Below, in pieces: positions 1-6,552 of a stretch of 12,128 nucleotides of DNA. This DNA comes from Acidobacteriota bacterium (GTDB taxonomy: Bacteria; Acidobacteriota; Vicinamibacteria; Vicinamibacterales; UBA2999). Both the position numbers and the translations under genes were made by a program. Location: the NCBI GenBank assembly GCA_947478985.1, contig CANJYC010000035.1, positions 1 to 12,128 on the forward strand, read 5' to 3'. Numbering within the stretch: position 1 is the first letter of the stretch; each line of letters starts with the position of its first letter. The notes under the pieces are model-generated. The model saw only the letters and a list, made by a program, of their open reading frames with translations, was not told where the DNA came from and searched no databases.

Positions 1-1923
1 CCGCAGCACGTCGCCCACGGCGAGGACGCCGGGTATCTGGAGCGGGACCGACGCTCCAGCCGCGTGCGGCTGAAGGACATTCGACGCTGAGTCCGACCCA
101 GCGTCGACGACGACAAATCCGCATCGCCCGGCGTCGTGCTCACGGATGAGCGACAGCCCGGCCGTCGCCTGATCGTGACGCTCGACGATCACATGCTGCA
201 GCAGATCGCCGAGGCAGGCCTCGACGGCCCGCTCATACCGGCTGTCGACTTCGAGGAAGTCCGCCACCGCGCCCTGTTGCCCGACATGGCCGTTGGCCTG
301 CACGAGCACCATGCGTGCGGCATCGCCGAATTCACCACGGCTCGACACGAGTTCTTCCATCGAGGCCAGCCGCGCCTCGACTCCGGCCAGCTCCTGCTCA
401 CGAGCGCGGATCGTGCGCGCGCGCCACTCATGCTCGTTGCGGGCTGTGGCGAGTTCCGAATCACGCGTCGCACGATCGAGATGGACGCCTTCGAGCGCGG
501 CGTGCGTACGGGCATGCGCCTCTGACGCGCTGGTGCGATCGCTTTCGACCTTCTCGATTTCGCGGCGCAGGTCATCGTGCTCCACGTCGAGCTTGCTGAG
601 CGTCTCACCGACACGCTCACGCTGCACCGTGGCGTGTTCCATCGCATGGCGGAGCGCGGTCACCGAGTTCAGCGTGCTGAACAGCTCGGCGCGCGCCGCC
701 TCGACGTCCCCTTCAAGTCCTTCGATCTGCTGCTGCGAGCGGCCATACGCCTCGTTGGCCTCGTCGAGCACCGCCGCCGCCGCGTCGCGGGCACGTGCCG
801 CCTCGGCCGTGGCGTCGCGGCGGGTCTCGAGCGCCACTCGGGCCGGCTCGCGTCGCGCCTCGAGGTCGCCCATTTCATCGGCGATCTCGGAGGCCCGCGT
901 CGCCAGCATCGAGGCCTGATGCCGATCGAACTCCAGCTGCTGCTGCCGTCGATTGATGTCGAGCTCGCTGTGGTGGGCCTGCTCGCGGACGCGAACGGCC
1001 CGCGTGTCGGCCTCGGCCTGCTCAATGCGCAGACGGCCGCGGTCTGTTTCGACCTCCGCCACGCGACTCGCGGCCACGGCCTCGCGCTCACGCGCCTCGC
1101 TCAGCCGGGTGCGCGCCACCTCGATGCCGTGAGCCAGCTCGCGGTACCGACGGGCCAGCAGCACCTTCTCCCAGCGGCGCAGTTCCTCGCGCAGCGTCCT
1201 GTAGCGTCGCGCCTTCGCGGACTGCCGCTTGAGCGTCCCCCGCTGACGCTCGACCTCGAAGACGATGTCATCAATGCGGGTGAGGTTCTGCTGGGCGGCC
1301 TCGAGCTTCAACTCGGCGGACCGTCGCCGTGACTTGTACTTGGTGATGCCGGCGGCCTCCTCGATGAGCTGCCGCCGATCGGTCGGACGCGAGCTGAGAA
1401 TCAGCCCGATTTTCCCCTGCTCGATGATGGCGTAGGCCTTGGCCCCGAGCCCGGTGTCCATCAGCAGCTCGTGCACGTCGCGCAGCCGGCAGACCTCGCC
1501 GTCGATCAGGTATTCGCTCTCGCCAGACCGGTAGAGCCGCCGTGTGACATCGACATCGCGTGTGAACTCGCGTGCCTGCGCCAGAATGGCGTCGAGGTGC
1601 TCAGGCGACGTGCTGCCGTTGGCGCCGCCACCCTCAAGCCTTCCCTCCACGGTGGGCCCGGTTACGCCGCTCAGACGCAGCCGCACCTCGGCCGTCGCGC
1701 CGGGCTTGCGCCCATCACTGCCGCTGAAGATGACGTCCTCCATCTTCTCGCCGCGCAGGCTCTTGGCGCTTTGCTCGCCAAGGACCCAGGTGATGGCATC
1801 GGCGACGTTGCTCTTGCCGCAGCCGTTGGGGCCGACGATAGCCGTGACCCCTTGGTCGAAGGCCAGTTCGGAGCGGTCTGAGAAGGATTTGAAGCCGGAA
1901 ATTTCGAGACGTTCGAGGCGCAT
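1..1923 (-). CDS. smc: Chromosome partition/condensation ATPase SMC, N-terminal half (runs off the left edge)
   Basis: SMC homodimers with ScpA/ScpB organise and segregate the chromosome in the cytoplasm. The 641 codons in the window begin with MRLERLEISGFKSF, the usual SMC amino terminus, at an ATG (1921-1923). The Walker A motif GPNGCGKSN is at residues 31-39, followed by the N-lobe of the ATPase head and the conserved segment EEAAGITKYKSRR. Next comes a long Glu/Arg/Ala-rich heptad coiled coil, roughly residues 170-540. From about residue 545 the sequence matches the start of the SMC hinge (GAVADFLEVD, then ERAVEACLGDLLQ). The second coiled coil and the C-terminal head with the ABC signature and Walker B lie outside the window; bacterial SMCs are about 1,150-1,200 residues, so roughly half is missing. 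No strong Shine-Dalgarno precedes the ATG, but the family N-terminus fixes the start. The gene lies 104 bp downstream of the S41 protease on the same strand. Confidence 0.96.
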   Translation of the reverse strand, partial: MRLERLEISGFKSFSDRSELAFDQGVTAIVGPNGCGKSNVADAITWVLGEQSAKSLRGEKMEDVIFSGSDGRKPGATAEVRLRLSGVTGPTVEGRLEGGGANGSTSPEHLDAILAQAREFTRDVDVTRRLYRSGESEYLIDGEVCRLRDVHELLMDTGLGAKAYAIIEQGKIGLILSSRPTDRRQLIEEAAGITKYKSRRRSAELKLEAAQQNLTRIDDIVFEVERQRGTLKRQSAKARRYRTLREELRRWEKVLLARRYRELAHGIEVARTRLSEAREREAVAASRVAEVETDRGRLRIEQAEADTRAVRVREQAHHSELDINRRQQQLEFDRHQASMLATRASEIADEMGDLEARREPARVALETRRDATAEAARARDAAAAVLDEANEAYGRSQQQIEGLEGDVEAARAELFSTLNSVTALRHAMEHATVQRERVGETLSKLDVEHDDLRREIEKVESDRTSASEAHARTHAALEGVHLDRATRDSELATARNEHEWRARTIRAREQELAGVEARLASMEELVSSRGEFGDAARMVLVQANGHVGQQGAVADFLEVDSRYERAVEACLGDLLQHVIVERHDQATAGLSLIREHDAGRCGFVVVDAGSDSASNVLQPHAAGASVPLQIPGVLAVGDVLR

Positions 1924-2027
1924 ATTAGTGGTGGCCAGAATCTAACAAGGCCTAGCCCTTGTGGCAAGGGCAATCTGACACCACTATATTTTGGGCTACC
2001 CACCCAAAGGCGGGCTCTGGCTCGATG
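1924..2027 (-). promoter_or_regulatory. smc upstream spacer with a perfect 7-bp hairpin
   Basis: This 104-bp gap separates the protease stop from the smc start. It contains a perfect inverted repeat GCCCTTG-TGG-CAAGGGC at 1955-1971. A second 6-bp repeat, TTTGGG/CCCAAA, is at 1990-1995 and 2003-2008. Neither stem is followed by a T-run on either strand, so an intrinsic terminator is not convincing. On the minus strand a TATAGT hexamer sits just downstream of the second repeat and could be a -10 box for smc, but I see no good -35 partner. The hairpin would then lie in the 5' leader of smc. Its role is unknown. Confidence 0.3.
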
Positions 2028-3656
2028 CTACCTGGCGACCTGCCGCTGCTGCCCTGGCTGCCCCAACTGGAGGAGCCGCTGGGCCTCTGGAAACAGGGTC
2101 AGGGCGTACTGCAGCTGCGGGTCCCTGCCCGAGAGGTTCCGGCGTGACGCCTCGATGCCGAACAGGTCAACATCGATTTCGTAGTGGATCATCGCCTTGA
2201 TGAACTCGATGTCCTTCTGCCACGCCGCCTCATCCATCTTCACGTGCTCGGTCACGACGTATGCCTTGAACTCCGCCACCATCGCATCGTCCACCACAAA
2301 GTCGGGTGCCAGCGTGCGCGGCTTGGTCGTGGGACTCGGGGCGATGCGAGTGTCACCGGAGCGCGAGAAGCGTTGCGCGAAGCTGTCGAACAGCTGACGC
2401 GAATAGAGGAGCCTGGCGAACCGTGTTGGATTGAAGCCATCGACCGGACCGTCGAAGCGCCGATCAGGCTCGACACCGCCGCCACTGTAGACCTTGCGTC
2501 CCGAGTCGGTCAGCTTCAGATCTTCCGCCTTGTGCACGCGGTTCGGGTCCTGCTCACGCAGCGTATAGGTGAGGTATTCGTCGAAGGTCCCGTCCCAGGG
2601 ACGCTGGATCAGTCGGCCACTCGGCGTGTAGTAGCGTGCCGTCGTCACCGCGACGCCGGCACCCTGGCTGACGCGGTACACCGACTGCACGAGCGCCTTG
2701 CCGAATGTCGTCTCACCCACGATGAGCGAGCGGTCGTGATCCTGCAGCGCGCCGGACACAATCTCCGAGGCGCTGGCACTGTTGCGGTTCACGAGCGTCA
2801 CCATCGGGATGGCCAGGTAATCGCTGCTCTCGGTGGCGCGGTAGTCCTGATCCGAATTGGCCACACGACCACGCGTGTAAACGATCATGTCGCCGCGCGG
2901 GAGAAACCGGTTCGCCACCTTGATGGCCTGGTCGAGCGCGCCGCCGGGATTACCACGCAGGTCGAACACCAGACGCTTCATGCCCTTGTCGGTGAGGTCT
3001 TTCAACGCGCGTCCCAGTTCGGCGTCGGTGTTTTCGCCGAAATCCATGATGCGGAGGTACCCGGTCTGCCCGTCGAGCATGAACGCGGCTGGCACGGTCG
3101 GGATGTGAATTTCGTCGCGCACGACCTCAAGCGGAATCAGGCTGTCGTAGCCGGCGCGCTTGATGCTGATCTTGACGGGTGTACCCCGTGCACCGCGGAG
3201 GCGCTTCACCGCCTGGTCGGACGTCCACCCCTTGGTGTCCTCCCCTTCGATCCTGGCGATGATGTCACCGCGACGGAGGCCCTTCTGATAGGCCGGCGAC
3301 CCTTCGAACATGGTGGCCACGCTGATTTCGCCGTCCAGGACAACGATCGAGATGCCGAGGCCGTAATAGCGCCCTTCCTGCCGCTCGCGCATCTGGGCGT
3401 AGCTGCGGGGGTCCATGAAGTTGGAATGGGGATCGAGTGTCTGGAGCATGCCGGAGATGGCACCGTAGACCAGACGGTCGGATTCGACCGTTCCCACGTA
3501 ATTCTGCTCAACGGCGCTGAGCGCGGCCGTGAAGACTTTGTATTGGTCTGAAACCTGGTCCTGCGCCGAGAGGGCGCTGCGGCCGAATAGTCCCCCCGCG
3601 AGGGCGCACAATACGACGGCAAACGCGGCGGCTGAAAACGACCGATTTGTACGCAT
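2028..3656 (-). CDS. Secreted S41 carboxyl-terminal processing protease (CtpA/Prc type)
   Basis: Serine endoprotease of the tail-specific CTP family, which trims or degrades envelope proteins from their C-termini in the periplasm. The 542 residues start with a Sec signal peptide (hydrophobic core about 8-24, cleavage near residue 31). A PDZ domain (about 98-170, starting YYGLGISI) is followed by the S41 catalytic core. The core has LVFDLRGNPGG at 229-239 and NRNSASASEI at 290-299. By alignment to E. coli Prc (S430, K455, Q459) the catalytic Ser/Lys pair is S295 and K320 (in FGKALVQ), with Q324 at the matching spacing. A C-terminal extension of about 140 residues follows, as in many family members. 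The start ATG (3654-3656) is placed by the signal peptide; the ribosome site is weak. It diverges from tatA across 129 bp and lies upstream of smc on the same strand. The specific substrate cannot be told from sequence. Confidence 0.93.
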   Translation of the reverse strand: MRTNRSFSAAAFAVVLCALAGGLFGRSALSAQDQVSDQYKVFTAALSAVEQNYVGTVESDRLVYGAISGMLQTLDPHSNFMDPRSYAQMRERQEGRYYGLGISIVVLDGEISVATMFEGSPAYQKGLRRGDIIARIEGEDTKGWTSDQAVKRLRGARGTPVKISIKRAGYDSLIPLEVVRDEIHIPTVPAAFMLDGQTGYLRIMDFGENTDAELGRALKDLTDKGMKRLVFDLRGNPGGALDQAIKVANRFLPRGDMIVYTRGRVANSDQDYRATESSDYLAIPMVTLVNRNSASASEIVSGALQDHDRSLIVGETTFGKALVQSVYRVSQGAGVAVTTARYYTPSGRLIQRPWDGTFDEYLTYTLREQDPNRVHKAEDLKLTDSGRKVYSGGGVEPDRRFDGPVDGFNPTRFARLLYSRQLFDSFAQRFSRSGDTRIAPSPTTKPRTLAPDFVVDDAMVAEFKAYVVTEHVKMDEAAWQKDIEFIKAMIHYEIDVDLFGIEASRRNLSGRDPQLQYALTLFPEAQRLLQLGQPGQQRQVAR

Positions 3657-3683
3657 GGCTTTCGAGAATCTTAAACGCTTGCC

Positions 3684-3713
3684 TTGACCCCGTCCAGATC
3701 CGATTTCTATAAT
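3684..3713 (+). promoter_or_regulatory. Sigma-70-type promoter of tatAC
   Basis: TTGACC (3684-3689, 5 of 6 to consensus) and TATAAT (3708-3713, 6 of 6) are separated by 18 bp. Transcription would start near 3720, leaving a leader of about 65 nt before the tatA ATG. It is the best-matching promoter in the window and lies in the gap between the divergent protease gene and tatA. Hexamer similarity is the only evidence. Confidence 0.7.
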
Positions 3714-3717
3714 CGGA
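3699..3717. promoter_or_regulatory. Dyad over the tatA -10 box (possible operator)
   Basis: TCCGATT (3699-3705) and AATCGGA (3711-3717) are exact reverse complements around a 5-bp centre, TCTAT. The dyad encloses the first half of TATAAT, so a bound dimer would block RNA polymerase. No regulator gene is nearby and the motif does not match an operator that I recognise. It could be chance symmetry. Confidence 0.35.
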
Positions 3718-3772
3718 AGAACAATTTAGCGGGTCTACACCTCAGACGCGGACCGGCGGGTCCCGGTCGGCC

Positions 3773-3776
3773 GGAG
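3773..3776 (+). promoter_or_regulatory. Ribosome binding site that fixes the tatA start
   Basis: GGAG lies 9 nt before the ATG at 3786. It supports that start over the upstream in-frame codon at 3684, which would place coding sequence across the promoter and add a non-homologous N-terminus. Confidence 0.7.
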
Positions 3777-3785
3777 CACTACCTT

Positions 3786-4115
3786 ATGTTTGGTTCCATC
3801 GGCATGCCAGAGCTGGTCATCATCCTGGTGATCGCGCTCATCATCTTCGGGCCACGCAAACTGCCCGAGCTCGGCCGTTCCCTCGGTAAGAGCATCGGCG
3901 AGTTCAAGCGGGCAACCAACGAGCTGCAGAACACGCTGGACGAAGAAATTCGCACCGAGGAAAAGCGGGAGCAGCGAGCGGCGATTCAGGCTGAGCAAAA
4001 TTCAGCCATTGCCGCCGCCTCGCAGGCGCCGCCGGCGACCGTGACCGCCACGGTTGTCGCTCCCGCCGAAGGGGAAACCGTCAGCCGCGCCACAAATACC
4101 GGCAAGTCCGCGTAG
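3786..4115 (+). CDS. tatA: Sec-independent protein translocase subunit TatA
   Basis: TatA multimerises in the inner membrane to form the path by which folded twin-arginine proteins are exported. The 109 residues show the family layout. A short N-terminus (MFGSIGMPEL) precedes one transmembrane helix at about 8-20. The hinge motif FGPRKLPELG is at 21-30, then an amphipathic helix (RSLGKSIGEFKRATNELQ). A Lys/Glu-rich and then Ala/Thr/Pro-rich low-complexity tail completes the protein. The hinge and RSLGKSIGEFK favour TatA over TatB, and no separate tatB is present. Translation starts at ATG 3786 with GGAG 9 nt upstream. The stop is 7 nt before the tatC start, so the two form an operon driven by the promoter at 3684-3713. 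Exported substrates are not encoded in the window as far as I can see. Confidence 0.95.
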   Translation: MFGSIGMPELVIILVIALIIFGPRKLPELGRSLGKSIGEFKRATNELQNTLDEEIRTEEKREQRAAIQAEQNSAIAAASQAPPATVTATVVAPAEGETVSRATNTGKSA

Positions 4116-4122
4116 ACCGCCC

Positions 4123-4941
4123 ATGGCCCTTGTGCCGTTCTCGCGTCCCGGGTCGCCGTCCGACCCGGACGACGACCTTGATCCTGAAGCACCCGCCACC
4201 GGCGAAGACGGTGGCGGAGCCATGTCGTTCCTGGACCACCTCGATGAGCTCCGCCGTCGCATCATCTGGGCCGTAGCCTCGCTGGCGGCTGGCTTCCTGA
4301 TCTGCTGCTTCTTCATCCAGCAGATCTTCGATTTCATCATGCGGCCGCTGCAGCAGATGCTGCCAAAAGGCGGCACCCTCGTCTACACGGATCCCTCAGA
4401 AGCGTTCATTCTCTACATCAAGCTCGCGGCGATCGGCGGGCTGATCCTCGCGTCGCCGGCGATCTTCACACAGCTGTGGCTGTTCATCGCCCCGGGCCTG
4501 TACTCGCACGAGAAGAAGTGGGCGATCCCGTTCGTGATGATGTCGTCGTTCTTCTTCGTCGCGGGCGCCGCGTTCTCGCACTACATCGTCTTCCCGATGA
4601 CGTGGCGCTTCTTTGTCGGGTTCACGACGGACTATCTCACCTTCATGCCCCGTATCGAGCCGGCGTTCTCGATGTATATGGGGATGCTGTTGTCGTTCGG
4701 CGCGGTGTTCCAGATGCCGACGCTCGTGCTGTTCCTGGCGCGAATGGGCGTGCTGACGGCCCGCTTCATGCTCAAGAACACGAAGTACGCCTTCCTGATC
4801 ATCGTCATCATCTCGGCCGTCGTGACGCCTGACGGCGGCGGCGTTTCGCTTATCGCCATGTCGGGGCCGCTGTTCGTGCTCTATCTTTTTAGCATCGGCC
4901 TGGCGTGGATGTTCGGCAAGCCGAAACGGATCGCCGACTAG
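4123..4941 (+). CDS. tatC: Sec-independent protein translocase subunit TatC
   Basis: TatC is the six-helix inner-membrane receptor that binds twin-arginine signal peptides and recruits TatA. The 272 residues contain the conserved N-terminal FLDHLDELRRRI (36-47). The first periplasmic loop leads to PSEAFILYIK (91-100), followed by FIAPGLYSHEKK (121-132), GAVFQMPT and SAVVTPDGG. Six hydrophobic segments are visible at roughly 46-66, 99-122, 134-160, 182-208, 220-236 and 242-265. The start chosen is ATG 4123, 7 nt after the tatA stop. It gives an acidic Pro/Asp/Glu-rich extension of about 33 residues before the TatC core. ATG 4222 (239 aa, MSFLDHL) is a credible alternative, because the extension is not part of the family core and neither start has a well-spaced Shine-Dalgarno. 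An upstream in-frame ATG at 4054 lies inside tatA and is unlikely. Confidence 0.95.
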   Translation: MALVPFSRPGSPSDPDDDLDPEAPATGEDGGGAMSFLDHLDELRRRIIWAVASLAAGFLICCFFIQQIFDFIMRPLQQMLPKGGTLVYTDPSEAFILYIKLAAIGGLILASPAIFTQLWLFIAPGLYSHEKKWAIPFVMMSSFFFVAGAAFSHYIVFPMTWRFFVGFTTDYLTFMPRIEPAFSMYMGMLLSFGAVFQMPTLVLFLARMGVLTARFMLKNTKYAFLIIVIISAVVTPDGGGVSLIAMSGPLFVLYLFSIGLAWMFGKPKRIAD

Positions 4942-4961
4942 ACCGAGGCCAGCCCTCACTA

Positions 4962-5092
4962 AGAGCGTGTTGCACAATTACGCGTAGCGGGTCCTGTCGC
5001 TGGACAGCCCCACCCGTGCTCGGCCCTGTCGGGCCTGCGGCGCGGGCGGGGCGCCCCGTCCAGCGCCACCCGCGAGCCGTAATACCCGCTCT
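4962..5092. repeat. 131-nt imperfect palindrome between convergent tatC and proS
   Basis: Nested complementary arms run inward in order. They are AGAGCG (4962-4967) with CGCTCT (5087-5092); ATTACG (4977-4982) with CGTAAT (5078-5083); GCGGGT (4987-4992) with ACCCGC (5068-5073); and CGCTGGAC (4998-5005) with GTCCAGCG (5058-5065). Further in are GCCCC (5007-5011) with GGGGC (5048-5052), CCCG (5013-5016) with CGGG (5043-5046), and the tip GGCCC-TGTC-GGGCC (5022-5035). That gives about 40 base pairs in one elongated hairpin with small internal loops. The element fills most of the 150-bp intergenic space, and its right edge touches the proS stop codon. It could be a bidirectional terminator, though no T-run follows on either strand. 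A structured RNA or a mobile palindromic element is also possible. No protein gene fits here. Confidence 0.6.
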
Positions 5093-6552
5093 CAGTACGA
5101 TTTCGCGAACCAGGCGTGCGCCGTCGCCGCGGCGCCGCATCTCAGGCACACCTTGCCCGTGGCGTCGGTGCTGACGAACGGGATGTTGCGGATCGTGGCC
5201 TGCGTCTCCGTCTTGATTTCCGCTTCACAGGTTGCGGAACCGCACCACGGCGAGATGACGAACCCGGGACGCCCCTCCATGATCGCCTTGAACTCCTCGT
5301 ACGAGTCGGCCTGCGAGGTGTGCTCCTCCCGATAGGCGAGCGCACGGTCGAGCAGCGCCTGCTGGATCGTCGCGAGCAACTGCTCGATGTGGGGCGTCAA
5401 TCCCTCCATCGGCACGAACGCCTTCACCCGCGTGTCCCGCCGCGCCAGCACGACCTGCGACTTCTCGAGATCCTTCGGACCGATTTCGAGCCGCAGCGGC
5501 ACGCCGCGCAATTCCCACTCATTGAACTTCCAGCCGGGCGTCTGCGAGTCGCGGTCGTCAAGCATGACGCGCACGCCGCGCGCCACCAGTTCGTCGCGAA
5601 TCGCCTGCGCCTTCGGCAGCACGGTCTCTTTCCAGTTCCCCCGTGGGATCGGCACGATCACCACCTGATAAGGCGCGATCTTCGGCGGCAGGATCAGTCC
5701 TCCGTCGTCGCCATGCGTCATGATCACGCCGCCGATCAGCCGCGTGGAGACCCCCCACGATGTCGTGTGGGCGAACTGCACGGACTTGTCGCGTGCCTGG
5801 AATTTGATCTCGTAGCTCTTCGCGAAATTCTGTCCGAGGTTGTGCGACGTTCCGGCCTGCAGGGCCCGGCCATCGCGCATCAGCGCCTCGATCGAATACG
5901 TGCGCTCAGCCCCGGCGAACTTCTCGCTCTCGGTCTTCTGGCCGTCCATGACGGGCATGGCGAGTTCGGTCTCCGCGAACTCCTTGTAGACGCCGAGCAT
6001 GCGCATGGTTTCTTCCTGCGCTTCCTCAGCCGTCTCGTGCGCGGTGTGCCCTTCCTGCCAGAGGAACTCCGTCGTGCGCAGGAACAGCCGTGTCACTTTC
6101 TCCCAGCGCACCACGTTGGCCCACTGGTTGATGAGGATCGGCAGGTCACGCCACGACTGGACCCACTTGGCGTACATCACGCCGATGATCGTTTCCGATG
6201 TCGGCCGGATCACCAGCCGCTCCTCGAGCACCTCATTGCCGCCCTGCGTGACCCAGGCCACCTGCGGTGCGAAACCCTCGACGTGCTCGGCCTCCTTCAT
6301 CAGGAGACTTTCAGGGATCAGGAGCGGAAAGTAGGCGTTGACGTGCCCCGTCGCCTTGAAGCGGCGGTCCAGCCCCTGCTGCATCAGTTCCCAGATGGCG
6401 TAGCCGTATGGCCGGATGACCATGCACCCCTTGACGGGCGAGTAGTCCGCCAGCTCGGCGCGGCGCACGACGTCGATGTACCACCGGCCGAAGTCCTTGG
6501 ACTGCGGGGTGATCTCGGTGGGCAGGTCGGGAATTTCAGTGTCTTTGGTCAT
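5092..6552 (-). CDS. proS: Prolyl-tRNA synthetase, archaeal/eukaryote type (no editing insertion)
   Basis: Charges tRNA-Pro with proline in the cytoplasm. At 486 residues it is the short class II form, without the YbaK-like editing insertion of the standard bacterial enzyme of about 570 residues. The catalytic core includes RPTSE (116-120), the type-specific motif 2 region LFLRTTEFLWQEGHTAH (156-172), QAGTSHNLGQNF (232-243) and motif 3 with THGDDGGLILPP (279-290). An anticodon-binding domain follows at about 295-395. The C-terminal domain has four cysteines, C437, C442, C469 and C472, in the patterns CGSATC and CLRC. This is the zinc-binding arrangement of the type, and the protein ends in the typical KSY. 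The ATG (6550-6552) overlaps the nadB stop (ATGA), so translation is probably coupled to nadB. Convergent with tatC. Horizontal origin of this type is common in bacteria; nothing in the base composition looks foreign. Confidence 0.96.
   Translation of the reverse strand: MTKDTEIPDLPTEITPQSKDFGRWYIDVVRRAELADYSPVKGCMVIRPYGYAIWELMQQGLDRRFKATGHVNAYFPLLIPESLLMKEAEHVEGFAPQVAWVTQGGNEVLEERLVIRPTSETIIGVMYAKWVQSWRDLPILINQWANVVRWEKVTRLFLRTTEFLWQEGHTAHETAEEAQEETMRMLGVYKEFAETELAMPVMDGQKTESEKFAGAERTYSIEALMRDGRALQAGTSHNLGQNFAKSYEIKFQARDKSVQFAHTTSWGVSTRLIGGVIMTHGDDGGLILPPKIAPYQVVIVPIPRGNWKETVLPKAQAIRDELVARGVRVMLDDRDSQTPGWKFNEWELRGVPLRLEIGPKDLEKSQVVLARRDTRVKAFVPMEGLTPHIEQLLATIQQALLDRALAYREEHTSQADSYEEFKAIMEGRPGFVISPWCGSATCEAEIKTETQATIRNIPFVSTDATGKVCLRCGAAATAHAWFAKSY

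Noticed and set aside
136..1332. Several open frames on both strands inside smc
   Set aside because: The minus-strand frame ending at base 1 reads through as SMC with Walker A, coiled coil and hinge; the others are shadows in Arg/Ala/Ser-rich frames.
2184..3551. Open frame of 455 codons on the plus strand opposite the S41 protease
   Set aside because: Fully antisense to a protease with intact catalytic motifs; the composition is typical of a shadow frame and there is no ribosome site.
3668..3696. Minus-strand promoter for the protease (TGGACG-17-TAAGAT)
   Set aside because: Only 4 of 6 matches in each hexamer, and the predicted start would leave almost no leader before the ATG.
3684..3785. 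Upstream extension of tatA from 3684
   Set aside because: It would translate the promoter; the added residues are not TatA-like, and a good ribosome site precedes 3786.
4962..5092. Integron attC site as an explanation of the palindrome
   Set aside because: I could not find the paired RYYYAAC and GTTRRRY core sites at its ends, and the flanking genes are housekeeping genes in convergent orientation.
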